From Myxococcus eversor (lineage in GTDB: Bacteria > Myxococcota > Myxococcia > Myxococcales > Myxococcaceae), in NCBI RefSeq assembly GCF_010894455.1, contig NZ_JAAIXY010000005.1:62001-126000 (forward strand): DNA of 64,000 bases. Reading direction: 5' to 3'. Shown here piece after piece: positions 43,553 to 52,258 of this stretch (its first letter is position 1; each line of letters begins with the position of its first letter). The notes beneath the pieces are model-generated. The model was not told the origin of the DNA. It searched no databases and worked only from the letters and a program-made list of their open reading frames with translations. Both the position numbers and the translations under genes were made by a program.

Positions 43553-44578
43553 ATGAACGTATTGGTGACAGGAGGGTGTGGCTTCATCGGCTCCAACCTC
43601 GTGAGGTACCTGCGGCGCGAGCGACCCGAGTGGACCGTCGTCAACCTGGACCTGCTCACCTACGCGGGCAACCTGGAGAATCTGTCGGACCTCGAAGGCG
43701 ACCCTCGCCACGTCTTCGTCCGAGGCGACACCAGCGACCGCTCGCTGGTGGAGCCATTGCTGTCCACGCACGCCATCGACGCCGTGCTGCACCTGGCCGC
43801 CGAGAGCCACGTGGACCGCTCGATTCTGGGGCCGGAGGTGTTCATCACCACCAACGTGCTGGGCACCCAGCGACTGTTGGAGGCCTGCCGCGCGCAGCGC
43901 GTGAAGCGCTTCGTCATGGTCTCCACGGACGAGGTCTACGGCTCGCTGGGCCCCACGGGCGCCTTCACCGAGTCCTCGCCGCTGCAGCCCTCCAGCCCGT
44001 ACTCCGCCAGCAAGACGAGCTCGGACCTGGTGGCGCTCGCGTACCACCACACGTTCGGAATGGACGTCGTGGTGACGCGGTGCTCGAACAACTACGGGCG
44101 CTACCAGTTCCCGGAGAAGTTGATTCCGCTCATGGTGGTCAACGCGCTGCACGACAAGCCGCTGCCGGTCTACGGCGATGGCGCGAACGTGCGCGACTGG
44201 CTGCACGTGGAGGACCACTGTCAGGCGTTGCTGCGTGCGCTGGAGCAGGGCAGCGCGGGCGAGGTGTACAACATCGGCGGCGGGGCGGAGCGGCGCAACA
44301 TCGACATCGTGAAGGCCATCCTCGGGCTGGTGGGCAAGCCGGAGTCGCTCATCCAGTACGTGAAGGACCGGCCAGGACATGACCGGCGCTACGCCATCGA
44401 CCCGTCGAAGATTCGCGCGGAGCTGGGCTGGACGCCCGCGCATACATTCGAACAGGGGCTGGCGGAGACGGTGCGCTGGTACGTGGACCACCCCGCGTGG
44501 TGGCAGCGGGTGATGAGCGGCGAATATCGGCAGTACTTCGAGACGCAGTACCGAGGCCGTCTCCAGGGGAGGGCGTGA
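43553..44578 (+). CDS. rfbB: dTDP-glucose 4,6-dehydratase
   Basis: RfbB turns dTDP-glucose into dTDP-4-keto-6-deoxyglucose, step two of dTDP-L-rhamnose synthesis. The 341-residue short-chain dehydrogenase has VTGGCGFIGSNLVRYL (NAD+ binding), HLAAESHVDRSI, STDEVYGSLG, the catalytic YSASK and CSNNYGRYQFPEKLIPL. The ATG at 43553 is the family start; the frame is open further upstream without conserved sequence. It is the first gene of rfbB-rfbD-rfbA-rfbC. Confidence 0.96.
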   Translation: MNVLVTGGCGFIGSNLVRYLRRERPEWTVVNLDLLTYAGNLENLSDLEGDPRHVFVRGDTSDRSLVEPLLSTHAIDAVLHLAAESHVDRSILGPEVFITTNVLGTQRLLEACRAQRVKRFVMVSTDEVYGSLGPTGAFTESSPLQPSSPYSASKTSSDLVALAYHHTFGMDVVVTRCSNNYGRYQFPEKLIPLMVVNALHDKPLPVYGDGANVRDWLHVEDHCQALLRALEQGSAGEVYNIGGGAERRNIDIVKAILGLVGKPESLIQYVKDRPGHDRRYAIDPSKIRAELGWTPAHTFEQGLAETVRWYVDHPAWWQRVMSGEYRQYFETQYRGRLQGRA

Positions 44579-44579
44579 C

Positions 44580-45482
44580 ATGCGCGTGCTCGTCACGGGC
44601 TCCAACGGTCTGGTGGGCAGCCGCGCCTGTGTGCTGCTGGAGAAGCAGGGCCACACGGTAGTGGGACTGGGCCGAGGGCCCCGGCGCACGGGCGGCGAGT
44701 ACGGCTACGTGTCCGTGGACCTGACGCGCGAGGCGGACGTCGCCGGCGCGCTGGAGGCCGCCGCGCCCGAGGTCGTCATCCACTGCGCCTCCATGACGGA
44801 GGTGGACGCCTGCGAGAAGGACCCGGAGGCGGCCTACGCCGGCAATGTGGATGCGACGGCGGCGGTGGCGCGTGGGGCTCGCAAGGCCGGCGCGCACCTG
44901 GTGCACGTGTCCACTGACTACGTCTTCGATGGCGAGGCGGGCCCCTACGACGAAGCCGCGACTCCCAACCCGCGCGGCGTCTACGCGGTGACGAAGCACA
45001 TGGGTGAGCAGGCGGCGCGGGTGCTCGCGCCCGGCTGCGCCATCGCCCGGACGGCGGTGGTGTATGGCTGGCCTCCGGTGGAGGGGCGGCTCAACTTCGG
45101 CGCGTGGCTGGTGACGAATCTGGAGAAGGGGCAGCCCGCGCGGCTGTTCGAGGACCAGGTTGTCTCGCCCAGCCTCGCGGACAACGTGGCGGCGATGCTG
45201 GTGGAGTTGGGGGAGCGCAAGCTCGGGGGCGTGTGGAATACGTGCGGCGGCACCGTCGTCGACCGCGTGGCCTACGGACGGGCGCTGTGCGAGGTGTTCG
45301 GGTTCGACGCGAAGCTCATCGTCCCCACGCGCATGGCGGAGCTGAAGCTGCCCAGTCCCCGTCCGCTGAAGGGCGGGCTCAAGACGGACAAGGTCCGTGC
45401 GGAGCTGGCGGCGAAACCCCTGGAACTGACCGAGTCGCTGACGCGCTTCCACGCGACGTGGAAGGCCGCGCGCGGGCACTGA
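44580..45482 (+). CDS. rfbD: dTDP-4-dehydrorhamnose reductase
   Basis: RfbD reduces dTDP-4-keto-L-rhamnose to dTDP-L-rhamnose. The 300-residue Rossmann protein has VTGSNGLVGSRACVLL, HCASMTEVDACEKDPEAAY, STDYVFDGEAGPYDE and the catalytic YAVTKHMGEQ. It starts one base after the rfbB stop. The family also contains MAT2B-like members, but the rfb neighbours fix the role. Confidence 0.92.
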   Translation: MRVLVTGSNGLVGSRACVLLEKQGHTVVGLGRGPRRTGGEYGYVSVDLTREADVAGALEAAAPEVVIHCASMTEVDACEKDPEAAYAGNVDATAAVARGARKAGAHLVHVSTDYVFDGEAGPYDEAATPNPRGVYAVTKHMGEQAARVLAPGCAIARTAVVYGWPPVEGRLNFGAWLVTNLEKGQPARLFEDQVVSPSLADNVAAMLVELGERKLGGVWNTCGGTVVDRVAYGRALCEVFGFDAKLIVPTRMAELKLPSPRPLKGGLKTDKVRAELAAKPLELTESLTRFHATWKAARGH

Positions 45483-45497
45483 CGTCGAGAGGTGGAC

Positions 45498-46379
45498 ATG
45501 AAGGGCATCATCCTCGCAGGCGGCTCGGGCACGCGGCTGTACCCACTGACCCGGGTGGTCAGCAAGCAACTGCTGCCGGTGCACGACAAGCCGATGATCT
45601 ACTACCCGCTCAGCACGCTGATGCTGGCGGGCATCCGCGACGTGCTCATCATCTCCACGCCGCAGGACCTGCCGCGCTTCCGGGAGCTGCTGGAGGACGG
45701 CACCCAGTGGGGCATGCGCTTCGAGTACGCGGAGCAGCCCCGGCCGGAGGGACTGGCGCAGGCGTTCGTCATCGGCCGCGACTTCGTCGGCGAGGACCCC
45801 GTGTCGCTCGTCCTGGGCGACAACATCTTCTACGGGCACGGACTCAGCAGGCTGGTGCGCGAGGCCGCGAAGCGCACGGCGGGCGCCACCGTGTTCGGGT
45901 ACTACGTGAAGGACCCGGAGCGGTACGGCGTGGTGGAGCTGGACGCGAACAACCGCGCGGTGAGCCTGGAAGAGAAGCCGCTCAAGCCGAAGTCGAACTA
46001 CGCCGTCACCGGGCTGTACTTCTACGACAACCAGGTGCTCGACATCGCCGCCGCGCTCAAGCCGAGCAAGCGGGGCGAGCTGGAGATCACCGACGTGAAC
46101 GCCGAGTACCTGCGTCGCGGACAGCTCGACGTGGAGCTGATGGGGCGTGGGTACGCGTGGCTGGACACGGGGACGCACAGCTCGTTGATGGAGGCGTCCA
46201 ACTTCATCGAGATCATCGAGCGGCGCCAGGGCCTCAAGGTGTCGTGCCCCGAGGAGATTGCGTACCGGATGGGCTACATCGACGCGAAGCAACTGGTGAC
46301 GCTGGCGGAGCCGATGCGGAAGAACGAGTACGGGCAATATCTGATGTCCGTCGCGGAGAACCGGGGCGCGGTGTCATGA
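45498..46379 (+). CDS. rfbA: Glucose-1-phosphate thymidylyltransferase
   Basis: RfbA makes dTDP-glucose from dTTP and glucose-1-phosphate and is the feedback-controlled entry step. The 293-residue enzyme has the signature [52 protein letters not shown] and [22 protein letters not shown] 45492 would add two residues. Placement third in the cluster is unusual but harmless. Confidence 0.96.
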   Translation: MKGIILAGGSGTRLYPLTRVVSKQLLPVHDKPMIYYPLSTLMLAGIRDVLIISTPQDLPRFRELLEDGTQWGMRFEYAEQPRPEGLAQAFVIGRDFVGEDPVSLVLGDNIFYGHGLSRLVREAAKRTAGATVFGYYVKDPERYGVVELDANNRAVSLEEKPLKPKSNYAVTGLYFYDNQVLDIAAALKPSKRGELEITDVNAEYLRRGQLDVELMGRGYAWLDTGTHSSLMEASNFIEIIERRQGLKVSCPEEIAYRMGYIDAKQLVTLAEPMRKNEYGQYLMSVAENRGAVS

Positions 46380-46921
46380 AGGTGACGCCGCTGGAGATTC
46401 CGGACCTGTTGCTGGTGGAGCCGAAGGTCTTCGGTGACGACCGGGGCTTCTTCATGGAGCTGTTCCACGAGAAGCGCTACGCGGACGTGGGCATCCCCGG
46501 GCCCTTCGTGCAGGACAACTATTCGCGCTCGGCGCGGGGAACGCTGCGCGGACTGCACTTCCAGGAGCCGCGAGGGCAGGGGAAGCTGGTGCAGGTGTTC
46601 GCGGGGAGCGTGTACGACGTCGCGCTCGACGTCCGGCGCGGCTCGCCAACCTTCGGCCAGTGGGTGGCGGTGGAGCTGTCCGGGGAGAACCGCCGACAGC
46701 TCTGGATTCCGCCCGGCTTCGCCCACGGCTTCTGCGTGACGAGCGACACCGCCGACTTCCACTACAAGTGCACGACGCTGTACGCGCCGGAGACGGAGCG
46801 CTGCATCGCGTGGAACGACCCGGACCTCGCCATCCCCTGGCCGGTGTCCGAGCCGTTGCTGTCCCCCAAGGACTTGCGCGCGCCTCGCCTCAAGGACGCG
46901 CCGGTGCTGCCCTCGCTGTAG
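46376..46921 (+). CDS. rfbC: dTDP-4-dehydrorhamnose 3,5-epimerase
   Basis: RfbC epimerises C3 and C5 of the 4-keto sugar. The 181-residue cupin has [32 protein letters not shown] (catalytic His in GLHFQ) and [14 protein letters not shown]. The ATG overlaps the rfbA stop by four bases. With rfbB, rfbD and rfbA this completes dTDP-L-rhamnose synthesis beside the O-antigen transferases. Confidence 0.96.
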   Translation: MKVTPLEIPDLLLVEPKVFGDDRGFFMELFHEKRYADVGIPGPFVQDNYSRSARGTLRGLHFQEPRGQGKLVQVFAGSVYDVALDVRRGSPTFGQWVAVELSGENRRQLWIPPGFAHGFCVTSDTADFHYKCTTLYAPETERCIAWNDPDLAIPWPVSEPLLSPKDLRAPRLKDAPVLPSL

Positions 46922-46951
46922 CTCGGGGCGAAGGCAGCTCGGGGGGCTTCT

Positions 46952-47392
46952 TCAGAAGGCGCCGCCCGCGCGCAGGTTGATGCCGAACTCGAGGTAGCCC
47001 TTGAGACACAGCATCATGTGCATCCAGCCACCACAGTTGTCGTAGGACGCCTCGATGCCCTTCGCGTCCGTCTTCCAGCCGGACTCGCGAATCTGGACCA
47101 GCGTGTTCCGCTCGTCGATGGGCTTGAACAGCATCTCCACCAGGGTGTTGTAGCCACCGCCCGCGGCCTCCCACTCGAAGGCGATGCGCTCGTCCTTCGC
47201 CACGGTGCGGATGACGACGTCGTGCTCGCCCGGCACCTCCGCGAACCGCCACTTCACCGTCGTGCCCTCCACCATGGGCGCGCTGGCGGCCTGCACGAAG
47301 TACCCGCTCAACTTCTTGGGGTTGATGACCGCGTCGAAGACCTCGGCCACCGGCTTCTGGATCTTCAACTGCACCTGGAACTTCGGCTCCAT
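46952..47392 (-). CDS. SRPBCC (AHSA1-like) domain protein
   Basis: The 146-residue protein is a START/Bet v1-like hydrophobic pocket domain of the AHSA1 group (QKPVAEVFDAVINPKKLSGY, then IAFEWEAAGGGYNTLVEMLF and CGGWMHMMLCLKGYLEFG). Such proteins bind small hydrophobic ligands and are commonly paired with a divergent ArsR regulator, as here. GGAGG stands eight bases before ATG 47392, so I choose this over the ATG at 47428, which has no ribosome site and lies in the operator. Confidence 0.88.
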   Translation of the reverse strand: MEPKFQVQLKIQKPVAEVFDAVINPKKLSGYFVQAASAPMVEGTTVKWRFAEVPGEHDVVIRTVAKDERIAFEWEAAGGGYNTLVEMLFKPIDERNTLVQIRESGWKTDAKGIEASYDNCGGWMHMMLCLKGYLEFGINLRAGGAF

Positions 47393-47423
47393 GGAGCTTC
47401 CTCCCGCTGGGGTTTCGTCGAAC

Positions 47424-47449
47424 GACATGTTATACTTCTATAACATGTC
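47424..47449. promoter_or_regulatory. Perfect inverted-repeat operator with overlapping divergent -10 boxes
   Basis: Arms GACATGTTATA (47424-47434) and its exact complement (47439-47449) flank a CTTC centre. The plus strand contains TATACT (47431-47436), ending eight bases before the ArsR ATG (47445); the minus strand contains TATAGA (47442-47437), pointing at the SRPBCC gene. A dimeric ArsR protein bound here would block both promoters. Confidence 0.85.
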
Positions 47450-47774
47450 ACGGGAAGCCCAGGACGACCAGATCTTCAAGGCGCTGGCGGACGCGCGGAG
47501 GCGGGCGATGCTGGACTTGCTGAAGACCGCGCCGCGGACGACGGGCGACCTCTGCGAGCACTTCGCGGCGTCCCTGGACCGGTGCACGGTGATGCAGCAC
47601 CTGGGCGTGCTGGAGCGCGCGGGCCTGGTGATTGCCGTGCGAGAGGGGCGCAAGCGATGGAACTACCTCAACGCCGCGCCCTTCAAGGAGATCCACGACC
47701 GGTGGATCTCCCCCTATGCCGCCGAGGCGGTGAGCCTGTTGGCCCGCTTGAAGAAGGACCTGGAGGAGGACTGA
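47445..47774 (+). CDS. ArsR family transcriptional regulator
   Basis: A 109-residue winged-helix regulator (IFKALADARRRAMLDLLKTA, then TTGDLCEHFAASLDRCTVMQ as recognition helix region, wing HLGVLERAGLVIAVREGRKR). It lacks the metal-binding ELCVCD motif of metal-sensing ArsR/SmtB, fitting the group paired with SRPBCC proteins. Its ATG sits inside the operator and nine bases after a -10 box, so the mRNA is probably leaderless and autorepressed. Confidence 0.88.
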   Translation: MSREAQDDQIFKALADARRRAMLDLLKTAPRTTGDLCEHFAASLDRCTVMQHLGVLERAGLVIAVREGRKRWNYLNAAPFKEIHDRWISPYAAEAVSLLARLKKDLEED

Positions 47775-47783
47775 GTCCTCCTC
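47763..47783. terminator. Inverted repeat centred on the ArsR stop codon
   Basis: Nine-base arms (GAGGAGGAC and complement) flank the TGA stop codon of the ArsR gene, which forms the three-base loop. It lies between convergent genes and may serve as a bidirectional structure element; there is no T-run. Confidence 0.4.
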
Positions 47784-47793
47784 GCCATGTCGG

Positions 47794-49476
47794 CTACAGG
47801 CTCTTCAGGAACTCCACCAGCTCCGTGCGCTGCGCCGCATCCGGCACGTAGAAGGGATGGGGCGCCTTGTCACCGCGCATGGGGTCCACCAGCGACGTCA
47901 GCCCCACCACGGAGCTGTCATGGAGGAAGCGGTCCTTCCTCCCCAGGTCGAGCAGCAGCGGCATGGCGGAGCCACGCGGCTCGCCCCGGCGGCTGGCATC
48001 CACGACGACGGTCTTGTCGTCGAAGATGGTGGACGGGTCATTCTGGATGGGGTCGAAGGCGATGGGGCGCACCCCGGCCTCGGCGGGACGCTCCGCGAGC
48101 ACCGTGGGGTTGTAGCCCGGGAAGATGGACTTCATCGGCACGATGAAGGACGGGACGCGCTTGCTCTGGGCCACGTTGTGGCAGCGGGTGCACCGCGCGG
48201 CGAACTGCTCCTTGCCGCGCGCGGCCAGGGTGGCGTCGAAGGCCCCCGGTGCCGGCGCCGCGAGGCCGTCGGTGTACGCATTCAAGTCCCTCAACGCGTC
48301 CTCGCTCACCCGCAGGCCCACCGGGGCCTCTTCCGTCCCCGCCTTGTCCGCGGTGACTTGTGTCGCGGTGATGTAGGGGAAGCCCTCGCCCACCACGCCT
48401 CCCTTTCCTCGGACCTGGGTGTCCTTGAGGATGGTGAGGTAGTCATCCGCCAACTCGTTGCCCGCGGCCTCGTCGAGCAGGGCCCGGAGGAACGCTCGCC
48501 CCTCCGGCGTCACCAGGCTCGTCGGGTCCAACAGCACCGTGTAGACGAGGTTGTCGAAGTTCTCGAGCCGGGCGATGTCGCCGGGAGTTCCCCAGGGCGC
48601 CGCCAGGTCCGTCCGGAAGAAGGGCGCGATGTGCTGCTGCGCGCCCGTGCCGTCCGGCGCGTCATCGAAGGTCCCCAGCGGATAGAAGGCCGGGTTGCCC
48701 ACGAGCGCATCGACCTGCGCCTCGGTGGACGTCTCGGTGAGTCCCTGGTCCGACGGCGCCCGGCCAATGGACTTGTTCCCGAAGGCGGCGAACTTCACCT
48801 GGAGGAGCGGGAAGAACGCGCGCGTGTTGGCGGCGAGTGCGAAGATGCCACCGACGTTGAGGTTGTGCGGCGTCGGCCCGTCGACCTGCTTGCCGATGGA
48901 GCCGCCCCCCAGGTTGTTCGGAGACTTCACCACCGAGCCATCGGTGATGGCGTGGCACAGCGCGCAGCTCACGCCGACCTTGTCACCGGTGGCGACGTCC
49001 AGCTTGCCATCGCCGTTGCTGTCCTTGACCACGACGCCAATCACCGCGTTGGCGTTGAGCAGCGCCAGCGTGGTGGCCGGGTCATTGAGCAGCGGCCCGC
49101 TGGTGCCCTGGGCGGCCAGTTCGTTCGCCACCGCCGTCTTCGTGGCGGCGTCCAGCGCGTCCACGTTGACGCTCAGGCCCGCTTGCAGCGCCTGCACCGG
49201 CGTGAGCTTCGCGGCGACGATTCCCGCGGGCAGTCGCGCCGCGTCGGTCCAGAAGCCCTCGTTGCCGAAGGTCTCGAAGCGGAACACCTGCTGACCCTTC
49301 GTCGCGTCTCCTCCCGTCAGACGCGGCAGGTCCGGCCCCTGGTCCGCGGGGCCCTCCTGTGTCTGGTTCTGATTGACCGAGTCGCCATTGTCCTTGCTTT
49401 TCGAGCAGGCCCCCTGCGAGGTGGCCAGCGCCGCGGCGAGGAATACCCAGCCGACATGCCCGTGAGTCTTGTTCAT
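47794..49476 (-). CDS. Dihaem c-type cytochrome lipoprotein
   Basis: The 560-residue protein has a lipoprotein signal (FLAAALATSQGACSKSKDNG) and two haem-binding CxxCH motifs, CALCH in the middle (about residue 174) and CTRCH near residue 430. It is exported and probably anchored to the outer or inner membrane facing the periplasm. The spacing of the haem sites and long segments around them resemble cytochrome-peroxidase-like dihaem proteins, but I cannot assign a reaction. A G-rich ribosome site precedes the ATG; a 16-base palindrome lies 20 bases before it. Confidence 0.8.
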   Translation of the reverse strand: MNKTHGHVGWVFLAAALATSQGACSKSKDNGDSVNQNQTQEGPADQGPDLPRLTGGDATKGQQVFRFETFGNEGFWTDAARLPAGIVAAKLTPVQALQAGLSVNVDALDAATKTAVANELAAQGTSGPLLNDPATTLALLNANAVIGVVVKDSNGDGKLDVATGDKVGVSCALCHAITDGSVVKSPNNLGGGSIGKQVDGPTPHNLNVGGIFALAANTRAFFPLLQVKFAAFGNKSIGRAPSDQGLTETSTEAQVDALVGNPAFYPLGTFDDAPDGTGAQQHIAPFFRTDLAAPWGTPGDIARLENFDNLVYTVLLDPTSLVTPEGRAFLRALLDEAAGNELADDYLTILKDTQVRGKGGVVGEGFPYITATQVTADKAGTEEAPVGLRVSEDALRDLNAYTDGLAAPAPGAFDATLAARGKEQFAARCTRCHNVAQSKRVPSFIVPMKSIFPGYNPTVLAERPAEAGVRPIAFDPIQNDPSTIFDDKTVVVDASRRGEPRGSAMPLLLDLGRKDRFLHDSSVVGLTSLVDPMRGDKAPHPFYVPDAAQRTELVEFLKSL

Positions 49477-49495
49477 CCCGTCCCCCAATTGCTGA

Positions 49496-49511
49496 CGCGC
49501 TTCAAAGCGCG
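49496..49511. promoter_or_regulatory. Palindrome upstream of the cytochrome gene
   Basis: Seven-base perfect arms (CGCGCTT and complement) with a two-base centre lie 20-35 bases before the minus-strand start codon of the cytochrome gene; a possible operator. Confidence 0.35.
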
Positions 49512-49663
49512 CTGCTATTGAGGCACTGCGCGCACACAAGGCACGGGCATTTCGCGCGCGCCCGAAAGCCCGTTGTTCCAGCGACACCCGGGTTGATCTC
49601 CGGTGCTCAGTTCGGCCCTGGAGTCCCAGATGCCTTTCGCCAGCCGACGCTTTCGCCGCGCGG

Positions 49664-50446
49664 TCAGGTCGCGACGCCGGTGACGCTCGCCCGCGCCGCG
49701 TCGCACTCCTCGCAGCCGTTGTCCGGAGAACAGAGGAACGTGAGCGGCGCCACGGTGAGCCGGTCCACCGCGAGGGGCACGAGCGCGCGGGAGTCGAACA
49801 GGCGCGCGGGTGCATGACCCACCGGTCCTTCATGCTGGAGGCTTCGGGCCCGGAGCCAGTCGTCGGCGATCCGGAAGCCCTGGCAGCAGTGGTCCGTCTC
49901 GGGAATCATCACCGTGCCCACCACTCCGTCGACCTCGACGACACACGGATGGGAGATGGAGTAGGGGACGTTCGCCAGCGCCTCCGCCAGGTGCAGCGTC
50001 GTGTTCTCCGAGTGCGTCACGCCGAGCAGCAGGACCTGGCCGCCCAGCTCATGCACCCGGCCCACCGGACTGTCGGGGCCATGCGGCGGGGCGAGGGGCT
50101 GCGGTCGGCAGATGTCCGCCGCGTGGGGGCCCTCGGCGGCGAACGAGCCTCCCGGGTGCGTGCTGCGGGTGACTCCGGGTTGTCGCCAGAACAGCTCCGC
50201 GGTGATGCCCATGTCCGTGGTCGGCGTGGACACCGGGTCGAACACCGTCTCCCCGTCGGTCATCGTGGGCATGACCAGCGTGCCTCCCGAGCCCACCGCC
50301 GCGCGCAAGGCGCCAATCAGCCCGAGAGGGCCTCCCTCGACGGGCCGCACCGCCTTGAAGGACGTGTGGACCAGGAGCACGCCTCCCTCGCGGACGCCCA
50401 GGGACTGAAGCTGCTCCACCACTTCCCGCTGACTGAACTCGCGCAT
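49664..50446 (-). CDS. AAC(3)-family N-acetyltransferase
   Basis: The 260-residue protein matches the antibiotic N-acetyltransferase (AAC(3)/YokD) family: [66 protein letters not shown]. The family acetylates the 3-amino group of aminoglycosides with acetyl-CoA, but many chromosomal members act on other amines. A CxxC pair near the C-terminus (GCEECD) is unusual. Base composition equals the neighbours, so it does not look newly acquired. GTG 50452 is an alternative start. Confidence 0.85.
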   Translation of the reverse strand: MREFSQREVVEQLQSLGVREGGVLLVHTSFKAVRPVEGGPLGLIGALRAAVGSGGTLVMPTMTDGETVFDPVSTPTTDMGITAELFWRQPGVTRSTHPGGSFAAEGPHAADICRPQPLAPPHGPDSPVGRVHELGGQVLLLGVTHSENTTLHLAEALANVPYSISHPCVVEVDGVVGTVMIPETDHCCQGFRIADDWLRARSLQHEGPVGHAPARLFDSRALVPLAVDRLTVAPLTFLCSPDNGCEECDAARASVTGVAT

Positions 50447-50645
50447 GGACACCGGGAGAGTCTACCGGGCCGGGCGCCCTGTCGCCGCCCGGGAGCGCCC
50501 CAATCCGCGAGGGAGCGTCCGAGCCCTCCCGCGTTTCCCGTGCGCTCCCGGGTGCCCCCGGTTAACGCTGGGACGCCGGGGGTGGTGCCGCCCGGGACGG
50601 GACGGGCCCGTCCTCCGTTCCGCGTGCATGCCCTGGGGTCCCTCG

Positions 50646-51671
50646 ATGATTCCCTTCTCCGTTCTCGACCTCTCCCCCATCCGCCAGGGCAGCGACGCCG
50701 GCGACGCCCTGCGCTCCACGCTGGACCTGGCTCGCCACGCGGAGCGCTGGGGCTTTCAGCGCTTCTGGCTCGCCGAGCACCACAACATGACGGGCATCGC
50801 CAGCGCGGCCACCGCCGTCGTCATCGGCCATGTCGCGCAGGGCACCTCCACCATCCGCGTGGGGGCCGGCGGCATCATGCTCCCCAACCACTCGCCGCTC
50901 GTCATCGCCGAGCAGTTCGGCACGCTGGAGACCCTGTACCCCGGCCGCATCGACCTGGGCCTGGGCCGCGCTCCCGGCACGGACCAGCGCACCGCCTCCG
51001 CCCTGCGGCGCAGTCGCGTGGACTCCTCCGACGCGTTCCCCCAGGACGTCGCGGAGCTGCAGGCCTACTTCCGGGAGCCGGAGCCTCACCAGGCCGTGCG
51101 CGCGGTGCCAGGCATGGGCCTGAAGGTGCCGCTGTGGCTCTTGGGCTCCAGCCTCTTCAGCGCGCAGCTCGCCGCCGCCATGGGACTGCCCTTCGCGTTC
51201 GCCTCGCACTTCGCGCCGCAGCAGATGATGACGGCGCTGCGTCTGTACCGCAGCCAGTTCCGTCCGTCCGAGGTGCTCCAGAAGCCCTACGCCATGCTGG
51301 GCCTCAACGTCTTCGCCGCCGACACCGAGGCCCAGGCCCAGCACCTCTTCACGTCGCTGCTGCAGGCCTTCGTCAACCTGCGGCGCGGCCGGCCGGGCCA
51401 GCTCCCCGCACCCGTGGAGACGATGGACGGGCGCATCACCGAGTATGAGCTGGCGGAGGTCGAATCCATGCTGGCCTGCTCCATCGTCGGAGACCCGGAG
51501 CAGGTGGGCGAGGGACTGCGCTCCTTCATCGCCGAGACGCAGCCGGATGAGTTGATGATCACCGCGCAGATTTTCGACCACACGGCGCGACTGCGCTCCT
51601 ACGAGCTGCTCTCGCAGGTGCACGCCAGGCTGTCGCGCGACGCGAAGCCCACGACGTCTGTCGGCGGGTGA
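50646..51671 (+). CDS. LLM class flavin-dependent oxidoreductase
   Basis: A luciferase-like TIM-barrel monooxygenase of 341 residues: [80 protein letters not shown]. This is the MsnO8/YhbW-type branch that uses FMNH2 (supplied by a separate reductase) or F420. The substrate is unknown. ATG 50646 gives the family N-terminus; an ATG 18 bases upstream would add six residues. Confidence 0.88.
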   Translation: MIPFSVLDLSPIRQGSDAGDALRSTLDLARHAERWGFQRFWLAEHHNMTGIASAATAVVIGHVAQGTSTIRVGAGGIMLPNHSPLVIAEQFGTLETLYPGRIDLGLGRAPGTDQRTASALRRSRVDSSDAFPQDVAELQAYFREPEPHQAVRAVPGMGLKVPLWLLGSSLFSAQLAAAMGLPFAFASHFAPQQMMTALRLYRSQFRPSEVLQKPYAMLGLNVFAADTEAQAQHLFTSLLQAFVNLRRGRPGQLPAPVETMDGRITEYELAEVESMLACSIVGDPEQVGEGLRSFIAETQPDELMITAQIFDHTARLRSYELLSQVHARLSRDAKPTTSVGG

Positions 51672-51823
51672 GCGAGCCCGGCGCTCGGGAGGCGACTTCC
51701 GGGCGCGTCCGAATTGATACAGCCGATACATGTGTCAGCAGATTACGGACGTGGAGGGAGCTTCACCGGAATTCGGGCCTTGGGCATGATGCGGGAGTTC
51801 CACCTCTGGCCCTGGAGTTTCCG

Positions 51824-52156
51824 ATGAAGGCTCCCCGTATCCTCGTCGCGCTGACCGCCTGCTTCTCCTTGTCCCTCCTGGCCTGTGGAGGCGGCGAGCC
51901 CACCTCGGAGGCCGCCGAGACGCAGGCCCCCGTGAGCAGCGTGGAGCAGGGCATCGGCATTCCGCCGGTCTGCGCGAGCGGCGACTCGCTCCTCTACTGG
52001 ACGGAGAACGTGCAGGCCTGCGCCCCGAAGTGCGGCACGACGCGCGTTGCGGGCCAGCCGGCCACGCTGTACGCGGCCTGTCAGTCGAACATCGCCGGGA
52101 CGAAGACGCTCATCAACGTGCGTCACTGCATCCCGGGCTGCAACCCGATTGAGTAG
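51824..52156 (+). CDS. Small cysteine-rich lipoprotein
   Basis: The 110-residue product has a lipoprotein signal (LVALTACFSLSLLACGGGEP) and a mature part with six further cysteines, arranged C-x15-C-x3-C-x15-C-x16-C-x3-C by approximate count (ACAPKC, AACQSN, HCIPGC). Even cysteine number and the two CxxxC pairs suggest three disulphides in a compact extracytoplasmic domain. I know no family for it. GGAG lies at proper distance before the ATG. Confidence 0.75.
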   Translation: MKAPRILVALTACFSLSLLACGGGEPTSEAAETQAPVSSVEQGIGIPPVCASGDSLLYWTENVQACAPKCGTTRVAGQPATLYAACQSNIAGTKTLINVRHCIPGCNPIE

Positions 52157-52258
52157 TCGTTGCTCCGCGCGCTGACGTCGCGCGAGCCTCCGGTCCGCTC
52201 CGGTTCGTGACCCTCCTGGAGCCACGCCACCGTAAGCGGACGCGGGGGAAGGCTCTCG

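Noticed and set aside
47392..47428. ATG 47428 as the SRPBCC start
   Set aside because: It lies inside the operator with no ribosome site, whereas ATG 47392 has GGAGG at the right distance and still includes the whole domain.
49664..50446. Acquired antibiotic-resistance cassette
   Set aside because: No integrase, insertion sequence, direct repeats or change in base composition around the AAC(3)-type gene.
52157..52258. Terminator between the cysteine-rich lipoprotein and the kinase
   Set aside because: Only a six-base GC stem with a seven-base loop and no T-run; not better than chance in this composition.
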